54,265 nucleotides of DNA from CAZLLE01 sp964560425 (GCA_964560425.1 CAZLLE010000071.1:1-54265), one strand, 5' to 3'. Positions 8,727 to 17,606 are shown, counted from the stretch's first letter. The notes: generated from the sequence alone by a model not told the origin. Numbers and translations: made by a program.

Positions 8727-9311
8727 AGGTGTAATCTCCGCACCTAAAAGGGCATAAGATTTACCAATTCTAGCAACAGGAGAGAAATTAATAACAAATT
8801 TTTCTTGATCTTTTTCTATACACCTTTCATCAATATATTGATGTTCTACATTTAAAACTAGAGGGATTGTTTTACTTCCTTCAAGTACAATCTCTTGGTT
8901 AAATGTACAAAAAAATGCACTTGGAATACCTTTAACAATTGGTGGAAAATCTGCAATAATATTCTCAGTCTCAATATTAAAATATTCTGCTTCACTTGTT
9001 TGAAAATCTAACTCTTTGGAACTAGAGTGCATAGGTTTTAACTGTTCCTCTTCAACAAAACAGATTGTACATCTTTTTTGCTCTCTAATATTTTTGAGTG
9101 TATCTTTGGGAGTGCCATCTTTTTTATGTCCAATAGATACCAAAACTGTTGCAGGATCAGAAGATAAGCCAATAAAATAGCTAAAAGGTGCAATATTTAC
9201 CAACCCATTTTCACTTTCAGTAACAATCCAAGCAATAGGACGAGGAACAATTGTTTGTGCCATAAGTTGATATTTTTGAGTAAGCTCTTTATCTTTATAA
9301 TCTATAACCAT
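8715..9311 (-). CDS. Flavin reductase-like / FMN-binding split-barrel protein
   Basis: A 198-residue protein of the flavin-reductase domain family, which binds FMN and often reduces free flavin or acts as a flavoprotein oxidoreductase. The signature near the N-terminus is typical: QTIVPRPIAWIVTESENGLV, then NIAPFSYFIGLSSDPATVLV and the DTLKNIREQKRCTICFV block. The substrate cannot be deduced. ATGs occur at 9317 and 9311. AGGA at 9320-9323 is 2 bases from the first and 8 from the second, favouring 9311. It appears monocistronic. Its 3' end overlaps lpxB on the opposite strand. Confidence 0.85.
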   Translation of the reverse strand: MVIDYKDKELTQKYQLMAQTIVPRPIAWIVTESENGLVNIAPFSYFIGLSSDPATVLVSIGHKKDGTPKDTLKNIREQKRCTICFVEEEQLKPMHSSSKELDFQTSEAEYFNIETENIIADFPPIVKGIPSAFFCTFNQEIVLEGSKTIPLVLNVEHQYIDERCIEKDQEKFVINFSPVARIGKSYALLGAEITPLVP

Positions 9312-9396
9312 TTTCATTATCCTTTAATTTTATAAGAATATCTTATAGTTAACATAAGATGTAACTTAAGCGGATTATATTATATTTTTAATAAAG

Positions 9397-11010
9397 CTAT
9401 ACTTGATACTCTAACTCCCTATATTTAACAACCCTATTTCTACCACTCTCCTTTGCCCTATATAGAGATTCATCCACACTATTAATAATATCTATAGAAC
9501 TCATACTTTTACTACATTCAATAACACCAAAACTAGATGTAACATGAGGAATATGCGTAAATGATAAAGATTCAATTGCTACTCTCATCTTTTGGGCGAC
9601 TCTATATGCCCCTTCCAAATCTGTATGAGGGAGTAAAACCATAAATTCCTCTCCTCCCCATCTTGCAAATGTATCTTGCACCCTAATAATATCACTAATT
9701 GCATTGGATATATTTACCAAAACTTGATCTCCAATATTATGTCCATAATTATCATTCACACTCTTAAAATGGTCTATATCAAACATAATTAATGATAATT
9801 TTTCATCATATCTTTTCTGTTTATTTAGTTCATAAGAGAAAACTTCATTAAATTTTTGTCTATTATATATATTTGTCAAGTTGTCATAAATTGCCAAAAC
9901 TTCATATCTTTTGGCCTCATTTTTAATAAGTGTTATATCACTAAAACTAATTACATATCTATAATCTTTCTCTTTAAACTCCTCAATACTTACAGAAAAG
10001 AGCTTCTCTCTAAAATTTCCATCCATAAGTTTAACAACTCTATCTTTTTTATCCTGTTTTTGAAGATATTTAATCCAACACTCACCATCTTTGATTTTAG
10101 CCAAAGAGAAATAATCTTCATGATCTAAAAAATATTTACATATACATGAACGACTCTCTTCAAAATCTTCTACTACTTCATTTGAAAAAAAGCGTGTAAA
10201 AGCTTTGTTATACATAGTTATCTCTTGACCATCTGTCAAAATAACAATATTATCTTGAGCATCAAGAAGATCTTGAAGTTTATTAGATTTTTGTATTATA
10301 ATTTTTGAAAGCTTCAAAATACGACGAAATATTAGTATTGTTAACATTGCTAATATAACTAATGTTAGAAAAATTGGTAACAACTCAAGTTTAGAGTACA
10401 AAGCTTTTTTAATCTCTATTTCACTTTTATTAAGCTTTATCTCCTCTTGGGTTGAGTGAATCAAACTATGAATATTCTCAATTATTCTATTAAAAAAAGA
10501 GGGCATTGTCTTATTAAGTCTTATAATAGGTCTGAGAGTATCAATATGAAGTAAATTTTTATCTCGAATCTCAAGGTTTCTTTTGATCAATAGATCTTTT
10601 GAATTTTTAATAATATCTTTGAGCTGATCTATTTTCATTAATATAGCAGTGAGTATTATATCTGTCTTTGAGTTATTATCACTTTTATAAATTATACTTT
10701 CATGATAATTAAGACTATTTACCTCATTTGAAATAATCTTTTTGGATAAAATACCACCATATTTTACTATTTTAATCTCCTCTTCAATATCCAAAATTTT
10801 ACTCTTGATCTCATCTTTAAGAAACTTTATACCTACTTTATTAGTTGTTGTAGCAGACATCTCAAAAAATTTAGATCTTATACTTAATATCTCATTTTCC
10901 ATATAGATATATATTTTCTCTTGTACATACAAATTATCTGTTTTTTTATCCAAATCAGCTATAAGGTTCAAAAAATAGTTATGAATAGAGATAAAAACTA
11001 CAAAGCTCAT
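9397..11010 (-). CDS. Membrane-bound diguanylate cyclase with periplasmic sensor and PAS-like domain
   Basis: A 537-residue protein from the first in-frame ATG. A periplasmic, helix-rich sensor region (about 20-205) precedes a membrane helix (about 209-228, LLPIFLTLVILAMLTILIF). A PAS-like domain (about 240-355) leads to a C-terminal GGDEF domain. The catalytic motif is GGEEF at 452-456, and the inhibitory I-site RVQD lies five residues before it, so it should make c-di-GMP with product feedback. The N-terminal membrane helix is cut short at this ATG. Reading upstream in the same frame adds KYLISLVVVFV, but the natural start, ATG at 11059, is one base out of frame (see findings). It lies directly after the periplasmic binding protein gene, so the pair is probably one sensory unit. 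Confidence 0.88.
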   Translation of the reverse strand: MSFVVFISIHNYFLNLIADLDKKTDNLYVQEKIYIYMENEILSIRSKFFEMSATTTNKVGIKFLKDEIKSKILDIEEEIKIVKYGGILSKKIISNEVNSLNYHESIIYKSDNNSKTDIILTAILMKIDQLKDIIKNSKDLLIKRNLEIRDKNLLHIDTLRPIIRLNKTMPSFFNRIIENIHSLIHSTQEEIKLNKSEIEIKKALYSKLELLPIFLTLVILAMLTILIFRRILKLSKIIIQKSNKLQDLLDAQDNIVILTDGQEITMYNKAFTRFFSNEVVEDFEESRSCICKYFLDHEDYFSLAKIKDGECWIKYLQKQDKKDRVVKLMDGNFREKLFSVSIEEFKEKDYRYVISFSDITLIKNEAKRYEVLAIYDNLTNIYNRQKFNEVFSYELNKQKRYDEKLSLIMFDIDHFKSVNDNYGHNIGDQVLVNISNAISDIIRVQDTFARWGGEEFMVLLPHTDLEGAYRVAQKMRVAIESLSFTHIPHVTSSFGVIECSKSMSSIDIINSVDESLYRAKESGRNRVVKYRELEYQV

Positions 11011-11063
11011 AACAAAAACTACAACAAGAGAGATAAGGTATTTTAAAACTATTTATCATGATT

Positions 11064-11825
11064 TCAATCCCTAAATCCATGCTTTTTCATAATACTTTGC
11101 CCCTCTTGTGAAGCAGTAAAATAGATTAGATTTTTTGCAATTTGTGGATATTTTGAAAACTTAAGAAGAGTTATAAAAAGTTCACTTTTAGGAGCATACT
11201 TTTCATCTATTTTTATCATCTCAATATTTTTATCTTTTGACCATGCAAAAGTAGCTCTCCAATTTATATTTGCATCAATTTTGCCCTCATTAAATACCTG
11301 ATATAGATCTTTTGAATCAAGTGCAATTCGTACACTATTATCATATGCTTTTTGTAAAAAAGAGTCTCCTTTATAATTTGAGAATATCTTTTTTGTTGCT
11401 CTACCGATACTACCCCTATTAGGATCACACAACATTGTCGCAATATTTTCATCCAAAAAATCATCTAACGATCTAATATTTTTAGGATTTAATTTTTTGA
11501 CGCAGATTACAGCTTGATTATACCCTACATATTGACTATCCAAAAGTAATCCATCTTTGAGATTATCAACTATAAAAGAGTGACTTCCTGGCAAAAATAT
11601 ATCTCCCTTTTGAGAGTTTTTAATAAGATTATATAAACTTTTTGAAGCACCCTGAACAATTTTGATATCACAATTTTCTCTTTTTTCTACAATATTAGCA
11701 ATTTCACTCATAGCCTGAGCCATAGTACTACCTACATAAAAAGTTAAAGATGGTTTTTCATCTGCAAATATTTTTCCTGAGAATAGGATAAATAGAGATA
11801 GAAAAATATAATTTTTTATTATCAT
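11064..11825 (-). CDS. Periplasmic substrate-binding protein (type II, ModA/phosphate-binding-like)
   Basis: A 253-residue protein with a signal peptide (about 1-21, ending KIFADEK). The body has the periplasmic-binding-protein type II pattern: LTFYVGSTMAQAMSEIANIV, IVQGASKSLYNLI and GDIFLPGSHSFI, then DPNRGSIGRATKKIFSNY. This resembles molybdate/tungstate- and phosphate-type binding proteins. No permease or ATPase genes are adjacent. Instead, a diguanylate cyclase follows within 5 bases of its stop (counted to the ATG at 11059), so it more likely presents a ligand to the cyclase's periplasmic domain than feeds an ABC transporter. The NspS-MbaA pair of Vibrio is a known precedent for that design. 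The ligand is unknown. Confidence 0.75.
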   Translation of the reverse strand: MIIKNYIFLSLFILFSGKIFADEKPSLTFYVGSTMAQAMSEIANIVEKRENCDIKIVQGASKSLYNLIKNSQKGDIFLPGSHSFIVDNLKDGLLLDSQYVGYNQAVICVKKLNPKNIRSLDDFLDENIATMLCDPNRGSIGRATKKIFSNYKGDSFLQKAYDNSVRIALDSKDLYQVFNEGKIDANINWRATFAWSKDKNIEMIKIDEKYAPKSELFITLLKFSKYPQIAKNLIYFTASQEGQSIMKKHGFRD

Positions 11826-11886
11826 TTTATTTCCTTATGCATATATCGGATTTTAAAAAATATTTTTTATCTTTTGAATTTTTAGG

Positions 11887-11892
11887 TATAAT
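11887..11892 (+). promoter_or_regulatory. -10 element TATAAT of the cobT-cobC operon
   Basis: TATAAT lies 27 bases before the cobT ATG, after a T-rich stretch and without a clear -35 box. A strong -10 with weak -35 is usual in this phylum. The short leader leaves no room for a cobalamin riboswitch. AAGGAG at 11905-11910 is the ribosome site. Confidence 0.55.
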
Positions 11893-11919
11893 TTTTAAAT
11901 ACAAAAGGAGAAGAGGCTA

Positions 11920-12954
11920 ATGCAACATTTCATAGGAAATAGTAATTTTTTAAAAAACATTCAAGATAAAAAAGCAACTTTTTTATTAGCAGGATCAGTC
12001 ACAAAAACTTGTGAAATAGAGGGAATTACTCAAGCGGGAATACCAGGAATAATTCATCTTACACCAACACTAGATGCTGAATTTGTAGATAGCGGAAGGC
12101 TATTTTCTCTATCAAACATGGCAGAAACACCAAAAGGTGTACCAACTCCTGCAATCATGACAAGAGCTATGAAGTTACTCACAAATTTCGATTTTGAGAC
12201 ATTGGATATAGGACTAAGAGTAAAACCACAAGTATCAAAACTTCATGACTTCTCAATAGAGGAATCTAATAGCATTAAAGAGGGTGCAAATATAGATGCA
12301 AAAGAGATAATACAAAAGGGTATTCAATTTGCAAAAGAGTTTACTACCGATAACTCTATTGTAATTTTGGGAGAGTCTACACCTTCAGGAACAACAACAG
12401 CCTATGCAGTAGGTAAAGCACTAGGATATAAAAGTAGTGGATATTTTAGCTCCTCATTTTTGAACAATCCATCATCTATAAAAGAGGATACAGTAAACAG
12501 AGCTATATCTTTGATAGAGGAAAAAGATATTTATGAAAAGTTAGGAAGCGTAAGTGATAATATGTTGCTCTTTTGTGCTGGGTTTGTCAGCCAATACTCT
12601 CAAAAATCCAAAATAATCTTGGGTGGAGGCACACAAATGGCAGCTGTTCTGCTAATTATTGATGCACTAAAACTCAAAATAGATAATCAAAATGTAGCAC
12701 TCATGACTACAAAATGGGTATATGAAGATAAAAACTCAGATATCAAAGGACTTTTAGAACAATTATCATTTGATATTGATGGATATTACTCTAATTTTGA
12801 TTTTGCAAAAGCAAACATACCTGTACTAAAACTATATGATGAGGGTGAAGCGAAAGAGGGAGTAGGAGCAGGGGCAGCTTTGTGTTATGCTCAAATGTTA
12901 GGTTTCTCAAATGATGAAATATTAGAAAATATAGAGAGAGTTTTAACATCTTGA
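11920..12954 (+). CDS. cobT: CobT-family nicotinate-nucleotide:dimethylbenzimidazole phosphoribosyltransferase (TIGR00303-like)
   Basis: A 344-residue protein resembling the divergent CobT branch of Campylobacterota and cyanobacteria. Recognisable glycine-rich stretches are GESTPSGTTTAYAVGKALGY (about 147-166) and ILGGGTQMAAVLLI (about 233-246), with a C-terminal EGVGAGAALCYA. CobT activates the lower-ligand base to alpha-ribazole phosphate for the nucleotide loop of cobalamin. The immediate downstream partners cobU, cobS and cobC support this, because all four belong to the same late pathway. It has AAGGAG upstream of the ATG. Its stop overlaps the start of cobU by 4 bases. Confidence 0.85.
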   Translation: MQHFIGNSNFLKNIQDKKATFLLAGSVTKTCEIEGITQAGIPGIIHLTPTLDAEFVDSGRLFSLSNMAETPKGVPTPAIMTRAMKLLTNFDFETLDIGLRVKPQVSKLHDFSIEESNSIKEGANIDAKEIIQKGIQFAKEFTTDNSIVILGESTPSGTTTAYAVGKALGYKSSGYFSSSFLNNPSSIKEDTVNRAISLIEEKDIYEKLGSVSDNMLLFCAGFVSQYSQKSKIILGGGTQMAAVLLIIDALKLKIDNQNVALMTTKWVYEDKNSDIKGLLEQLSFDIDGYYSNFDFAKANIPVLKLYDEGEAKEGVGAGAALCYAQMLGFSNDEILENIERVLTS

Positions 12955-13439
12955 AAATTCTCTATATTGGCGGTCAAAAGAGTGGTAAAAGCTCTTTGGC
13001 TGAAAAAAAGATTCTTGAAATATCAACAAAAAAACCATACTATATAGCAACTTATAACAGTAGCTTTGGTGATCAAGAGATGCAACAAAGAGTTGAAATT
13101 CATCAACAAAGAAGAGAAAAAAATTTTATAACTATTGAAGAGCCAATAGAGCTAGAGAAGGTTATAAAAAAGGGTGAAAACTACATTATTGATTGTTTAA
13201 GTATGTGGATTTTAAATATTTTGAATTCAGATAAGAGTTATCAAAAAATTTTAGAAGATATTCTATCAATTGAAGCAAATATCGTATTTGTTCTAAATGA
13301 TGTAAATAGCGGAATAATACCAAATAGTAGCCTATCACGCCAATATGTTGATCTAAGTGGTATAATTGGGCAGATTGTAGCCTCTTCATGTAGTGAAGTT
13401 TATCAAGTTGTAGTGGGGTTAGAGAATAGATTAAAATGA
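12951..13439 (+). CDS. cobU: Adenosylcobinamide kinase / adenosylcobinamide-phosphate guanylyltransferase
   Basis: A 162-residue cytoplasmic enzyme that phosphorylates adenosylcobinamide and then attaches GMP, giving adenosylcobinamide-GDP for CobS. The N-terminal P-loop GGQKSGKSS (about 7-15) is diagnostic. YYIATYNS follows, then HQQRREKNF (guanylylated-histidine region) and IDCLSMWILNIL. It is a little shorter than the roughly 180-residue E. coli enzyme. The start is a TTG that overlaps the cobT stop, implying translational coupling. The 3' end overlaps cobS by 4 bases. Confidence 0.92.
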   Translation: MKILYIGGQKSGKSSLAEKKILEISTKKPYYIATYNSSFGDQEMQQRVEIHQQRREKNFITIEEPIELEKVIKKGENYIIDCLSMWILNILNSDKSYQKILEDILSIEANIVFVLNDVNSGIIPNSSLSRQYVDLSGIIGQIVASSCSEVYQVVVGLENRLK

Positions 13440-14173
13440 GAAATTTTTTTGAGGGCTTTATATTGAGTCTTGGATTTTTTACTCAAATTAACATCCCCTA
13501 TTATGTAAAAAATATTACAAACAAAACATATAAATATTTGGCACTAACTATCCCTCTAGCTGGAATAATTTTAGCCACAATCACGATACTTATTTTCTTA
13601 ACTCTTTCAATATATTCAAATGAGATTTATTCCGCTATTGTTGCATCTGTGCTTTATCTGTTTTTATATGGTTTTTTGCATCTTGAAGCTGTTGCAGATA
13701 TTATTGATGCTCATTACGCTTCACATGGTGGAAAAGATGCACATGAGATACTCAAAGATTCACATGTGGGAGCAGTAGGGGCAATAGCTACCTTTTGCAT
13801 TGTAATTTTAAAAGTTTCTGCTATGAGTTATCTTTTAATAAATAGTGAATTTTTGGGAATTTTGGCAACTCTATATTTGAGTAGATTAATGATAGTTGCT
13901 ACTATCTACAAATCAGATTTTCATAATCAATCAAAGTTTATATACTCCATGAAAAATCAATTAGACAAAAGATCCATGACTATTTTGACTCTTATATCTT
14001 TGATAATTATCACTATTTTAGATCATATTTTATTGATTCCAATAGCCTTAATAGGTGCTATTATTCTAAAAAATTGGCTTCTTAAAAAAATTGGTTTTCT
14101 AAATGGTGATGGATTAGGCTTCATGATAGAGATAAATGAGCTTATACTTCTAAATATAGTGATACTCTCATGA
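13436..14173 (+). CDS. cobS: Adenosylcobinamide-GDP ribazoletransferase (cobalamin synthase)
   Basis: A 245-residue integral membrane protein with about six hydrophobic segments. It joins adenosylcobinamide-GDP to alpha-ribazole (or its phosphate), completing the corrin nucleotide loop in the inner membrane. Typical CobS features are a FFTQINIPYYV-like N-terminus, LEAVADIIDAHYASHGGKDA with the acidic active-site residues, DSHVGAVGAIA, and a C-terminal NGDGLGFMIEINELILL. The gene overlaps cobU and cobC by 4 bases each, the tight packing expected for an operon. Confidence 0.93.
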   Translation: MRNFFEGFILSLGFFTQINIPYYVKNITNKTYKYLALTIPLAGIILATITILIFLTLSIYSNEIYSAIVASVLYLFLYGFLHLEAVADIIDAHYASHGGKDAHEILKDSHVGAVGAIATFCIVILKVSAMSYLLINSEFLGILATLYLSRLMIVATIYKSDFHNQSKFIYSMKNQLDKRSMTILTLISLIIITILDHILLIPIALIGAIILKNWLLKKIGFLNGDGLGFMIEINELILLNIVILS

Positions 14174-14685
14174 AGATATATCTTCTTCGTCACGCTAGAG
14201 TAATAAAAGAGTATGAAGGGTGCTATAATGGCTGGATCGACATTGATATAGAGCCAAATATAGAACCAATAAAAGAGCTAGAAAATATTAACTTTGATTT
14301 TATCTACTCATCTGATCTTTTGAGATCTACCAAGACATTAAATCTACTAGGTTTTACAACTTATCAAACAGATAATAGAATAAGAGAATCTAAATTTAAA
14401 GAACACTATGAAGGAAAAAATTTTAATCAGATCAATCCTCCACAATCAGCATTAAAAGATATGCAAAGCTGGTATAGTTTTATTTGTGATGAATCTGTTG
14501 AAGAGTTTAGATATAGAATAGAGTCATTTTTAAGTCAATTAAAAGGTGATAAAATTCTAATTTGCTCACATGGTGGAGCTATTAGAATGATGTTATCAAT
14601 TCTTGAGGGAAAAGATTTTTTTAAACTTTTTAATAGAAAAGTAGATTATTTAGATATTATACATTCTTCAAAAAGAAAAGAGTAG
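14170..14685 (+). CDS. cobC: Histidine-phosphatase-family alpha-ribazole phosphatase
   Basis: A 171-residue member of the phosphoglycerate-mutase-like histidine phosphatases. The N-terminal phospho-acceptor motif is LRHARV (about 5-10). The second histidine is in ICSHGGAIRMM (about 132-142). Its position as last gene after cobT-cobU-cobS supports the alpha-ribazole-5'-phosphate phosphatase role of CobC, though histidine phosphatases are otherwise broad in substrate. The 3' end overlaps the small membrane-protein gene on the opposite strand by 29 bases. Confidence 0.85.
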   Translation: MKIYLLRHARVIKEYEGCYNGWIDIDIEPNIEPIKELENINFDFIYSSDLLRSTKTLNLLGFTTYQTDNRIRESKFKEHYEGKNFNQINPPQSALKDMQSWYSFICDESVEEFRYRIESFLSQLKGDKILICSHGGAIRMMLSILEGKDFFKLFNRKVDYLDIIHSSKRKE

Positions 14686-14863
14686 TTGTTGCAACTGCCA
14701 CAATCAAGATTTTTGCTAAAGTTTGATCAAAGATAGTATCATCTTCTTCTAATATAATGCTATCTACTTGCTGTTCTTGTTCTGTTTGAGAATATTCATT
14801 TAATATTTTTATTTCGTTTTCATCAAGAAAATCTTTATTATCTCTCTTTAAAATATTTATCAT
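14657..14863 (-). CDS. Small acidic protein with a C-terminal membrane anchor
   Basis: A 68-residue protein I do not recognise. An acidic, soluble N-terminal part (about 1-46) is followed by one hydrophobic helix (LAKILIVAVATTTLFFL, about 49-65) at the very C-terminus, so it looks tail-anchored. AAGGGG lies 7 bases before the ATG, arguing that it is a real gene although it overlaps the end of cobC. It stands alone between cobC and dxs. It may be a phylum- or genus-restricted protein. Confidence 0.6.
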   Translation of the reverse strand: MINILKRDNKDFLDENEIKILNEYSQTEQEQQVDSIILEEDDTIFDQTLAKILIVAVATTTLFFLKNV

Positions 14864-14938
14864 TACAAACCCCTTTATTTAAAATACTGTATTTAATGAA
14901 TTATAATAAAATATTGTGAATTAATTGTAGAATTTTAA

Positions 14939-14959
14939 GTTGATACAAAAAGTATCAAC
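14939..14959 (-). terminator. Hairpin overlapping the dxs stop codon
   Basis: Perfect 8-base arms (14939-14946 and 14952-14959) enclose a 5-base loop. On the dxs strand the stem-loop reads GTTGATAC, TTTTT, GTATCAAC, and it includes the TGA stop at 14955-14957. No U-tract follows, so it may protect the 3' end or terminate weakly. Confidence 0.45.
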
Positions 14960-16784
14960 CTACTAACATCTTTGAATTACTTATATACTCTTTTACTTTA
15001 ATAGCCAAATCTTCAGCCCTAATCTTAAGAGAAGCCTCTACAAGATCAGTATTACCATGAGTAATAAAGGCATCCTCATACTCAAATGAAACAACCTCTA
15101 TATTTGGTATATTAAGCTCCAAAATAGCACTAGCAACGCCACCCATTTTGGAGCTATCACTAAAAACAAACCATTTTTTATATCTTTTTGAAAGCTCTCT
15201 CAATTTAGCTTCATCTAAAGGCTTTACAAATATAAGATCTAAAAGAGCAATATCTTCATCTTTAAGTATCTGCATAGTTTGATAAGCTCTTCCCACTCCG
15301 CTACCATATCCTATAAATAGAGTTTCAGATTCTGCCTCTTTAAGCATTTGAGATTTACCAAGTATAAATGTCTTAGGTGCTACATCTCCTGTTGGTTTAA
15401 ATGATCCTCTTGGATATCTAAAAGCACAAGTAGCATCCAATTGATAAGCAAACTCTACAGCATAAGTCATAGATTTTTCATCTCTAGGAGCAAAAATCAC
15501 CATATTTGGGATAGCCCTCAAAAAAGATATATCAAATGCACCCTGATGAGTTTCACCATCTTCACCCACAATTCCAGCTCTATCAATAGCAAATACAACT
15601 GGTAAATTCATAATACATGCGTCATGAATTACCTGATCATAAGCTCTTTGCAAAAATGTAGAGTAGATGGCAACAAAAGGTTTAAACCCCTCTTTTGCCA
15701 TAGCACACATGGAGGTGAGGGCATGTTGTTCTGCAATAGCAACATCCCAAAATCTATCGGGAAATTGCTCCATAAGCTGATTAATACCTGTTCCACTAGG
15801 CATTGCAGCTGTAACACCAACAACATTTTGATGTCTATTTGCCAAAATCAAGAGGGCATCACTAAAAATAGCAGTTGCACTCTTCTTTCCTGCCTTTTTA
15901 AGAGGTTCTCCTGTTTCAAGATCAAATTTACTTACACCATGCCAATGTTCATGACTACCTTCAGCAATTTTATAACCTTTGCCTTTAGTTGTCTGTGCAT
16001 GAATTATTACTGCTCGATTCATCTCTTTGGCTAATTGAAATGTCTCAATTAGCTCTTTTAAATCATGTCCATCAATTGGTCCAATATATTTGATACCCAA
16101 CTCTTCAAAAAGTAATCCGGGAGTTATCAGTTTAAGACTCTCATCAAATCTCTTTGCTATATAAGTGGCACCATCAGGAAGATGTTCTAATACACCTTTT
16201 GTAGCTCTTTTTATCTTTCTATAGACTTTTCCAGCCATCATTTGAGAGAGATAATTACTAACTGCCCCTATAGGCTTAGCAATACTCATCTCATTATCAT
16301 TAAGAATAATAATTGTAGGGTATTTGGCATGTCCTAACTCATTCATCGCCTCATAAACCATTCCTGCTGTCATAGAGCCATCTCCAATTAGTGCAATAGG
16401 TAATCTATCTTCACCTTTTAGCTTAATTGCTTTGGCTGCACCAACAGCTAGAGATATTGATGTAGAACTATGTCCTGCTACAAAATAGTCATATTTGGAT
16501 TCACTAGGCTTGGTATATCCACTGAGTCCACCAAAAGTTCTTATTGTCTCAAACTCTTGCCATCTATCTGTGAGGAGTTTATGAGCATAAGCTTGATGAG
16601 ATACATCAAAGATAAATGGATCTTTTTCAACATCAAAAACATAATGCATCGCAACAATCAATTCAACGACTCCTAATGTTGAACTTAAATGTCCACCATT
16701 TTTGCTCACCGTTTGTAAAATCTTTCCCCTTATCTCTTGGGAGAGTGTCTCTAGCTCTTCTATTGAGTAATCTTTTATCTGCAT
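14955..16784 (-). CDS. dxs: 1-deoxy-D-xylulose-5-phosphate synthase
   Basis: A 609-residue thiamine-diphosphate enzyme that condenses pyruvate and glyceraldehyde 3-phosphate, the first step of the MEP isoprenoid pathway. Visible motifs are FDVSHQAYAHKLLTDR, FVAGHSSTSISLAVG, the TPP-binding GDGSMTAGMVYEA with the downstream NDNEMSIAKPIGA, the catalytic glutamate in IAEQHALT, and DRAGIVGEDGETHQG. It lies downstream of fliH in the same orientation, as in Campylobacter, where fliF-fliG-fliH-dxs are also contiguous. An 85-base gap separates it from fliH, so it may have its own promoter. Confidence 0.97.
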   Translation of the reverse strand: MQIKDYSIEELETLSQEIRGKILQTVSKNGGHLSSTLGVVELIVAMHYVFDVEKDPFIFDVSHQAYAHKLLTDRWQEFETIRTFGGLSGYTKPSESKYDYFVAGHSSTSISLAVGAAKAIKLKGEDRLPIALIGDGSMTAGMVYEAMNELGHAKYPTIIILNDNEMSIAKPIGAVSNYLSQMMAGKVYRKIKRATKGVLEHLPDGATYIAKRFDESLKLITPGLLFEELGIKYIGPIDGHDLKELIETFQLAKEMNRAVIIHAQTTKGKGYKIAEGSHEHWHGVSKFDLETGEPLKKAGKKSATAIFSDALLILANRHQNVVGVTAAMPSGTGINQLMEQFPDRFWDVAIAEQHALTSMCAMAKEGFKPFVAIYSTFLQRAYDQVIHDACIMNLPVVFAIDRAGIVGEDGETHQGAFDISFLRAIPNMVIFAPRDEKSMTYAVEFAYQLDATCAFRYPRGSFKPTGDVAPKTFILGKSQMLKEAESETLFIGYGSGVGRAYQTMQILKDEDIALLDLIFVKPLDEAKLRELSKRYKKWFVFSDSSKMGGVASAILELNIPNIEVVSFEYEDAFITHGNTDLVEASLKIRAEDLAIKVKEYISNSKMLVG

Positions 16785-16869
16785 GTTCCCCTAAATCCCC
16801 TCTTTGTATGTGCGAAAGTATATTATAATAAATATATAAATAATAAATTGTACCTATTTATTATAAGAT

Positions 16870-17604
16870 TCATAGTGCATCTATTGCTTTTTGTACCCTT
16901 ATTGGAATATTTCCATCGATATTATGCTCACTACTGAGTAAAATAACTCCACCTTGAGCTACTGCTTCATCTGTCTCTATATCTATTTTTTGTCGCTCTT
17001 GATAAGCCTCTTCAATATATAGATAATCTTTTGGATTAACTTTTAAAGTTATATTTAGAGAATCATCAATTTCATCTATAAGAGAAGCAACTAATGAGAG
17101 TGCAACTTTATGAGAGTTCTCTTCTAGCTCTTTATTAACAATTTTTTGAGCAAGAGAGATTGCAATATCTTGAATATTATCCTCTATCTTTTTTATACTC
17201 TCTTTATGAAGTAGAAGAGTCTCATCAAGAAGAGTTATAGATTTTATTAATCTTGATTTTAACTCTTCATTATCCTCTTGCATACTCTCTTGAGTCTCTT
17301 TAATCCCCTCTTCTCTACCCTTTTTGTGATACTCTTCTCTAGTCTCTGATATTTTATCTTCTAACTCTTTTTCTAATGTCTCTATACGCATTTGAAGTTT
17401 AATATTTTCAGAAGAGAGATCATCAGTTTTTTGCAAAAGTTCTGCAAATTTTTCTCTACTCTCTTGCTCACTCTCTACACTAGCTTCTTTATCCTCATCT
17501 AATATTTCCTGATCTTCTTCAGACTCTTTACTTGGAATAACTCCAAACTGAAACTTTTGAATATTATGTTCATCTAATTTATTTGCATCAATAATTTTAC
17601 CCAT
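16870..17604 (-). CDS. fliH: Flagellar assembly protein FliH
   Basis: A 244-residue cytoplasmic protein. A long acidic, charged coiled coil (about 25-120) is followed by a C-terminal globular region (about 125-244). The latter has the family features ISLAQKIVNKELEEN and the VNPKDYLYIEE and GGVILLSSEHNIDGNIPIRV blocks. FliH regulates the FliI export ATPase and links it to the C-ring. Identity is supported by position 2 bases after fliG. The N-terminal acidic repeats (SEESEEDQEILDEDKEAS-like) are longer than in enteric FliH. Confidence 0.88.
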   Translation of the reverse strand: MGKIIDANKLDEHNIQKFQFGVIPSKESEEDQEILDEDKEASVESEQESREKFAELLQKTDDLSSENIKLQMRIETLEKELEDKISETREEYHKKGREEGIKETQESMQEDNEELKSRLIKSITLLDETLLLHKESIKKIEDNIQDIAISLAQKIVNKELEENSHKVALSLVASLIDEIDDSLNITLKVNPKDYLYIEEAYQERQKIDIETDEAVAQGGVILLSSEHNIDGNIPIRVQKAIDAL

Positions 17605-17606
17605 AA

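Noticed and set aside
11826..11919. Cobalamin riboswitch ahead of cobT
   Set aside because: The leader after the -10 box is only about 20 bases, far too short for the element.
15624..16034. 136-codon plus-strand frame inside dxs
   Set aside because: It lies opposite catalytic dxs sequence, has unnatural cysteine- and histidine-rich composition, and shows no domain.
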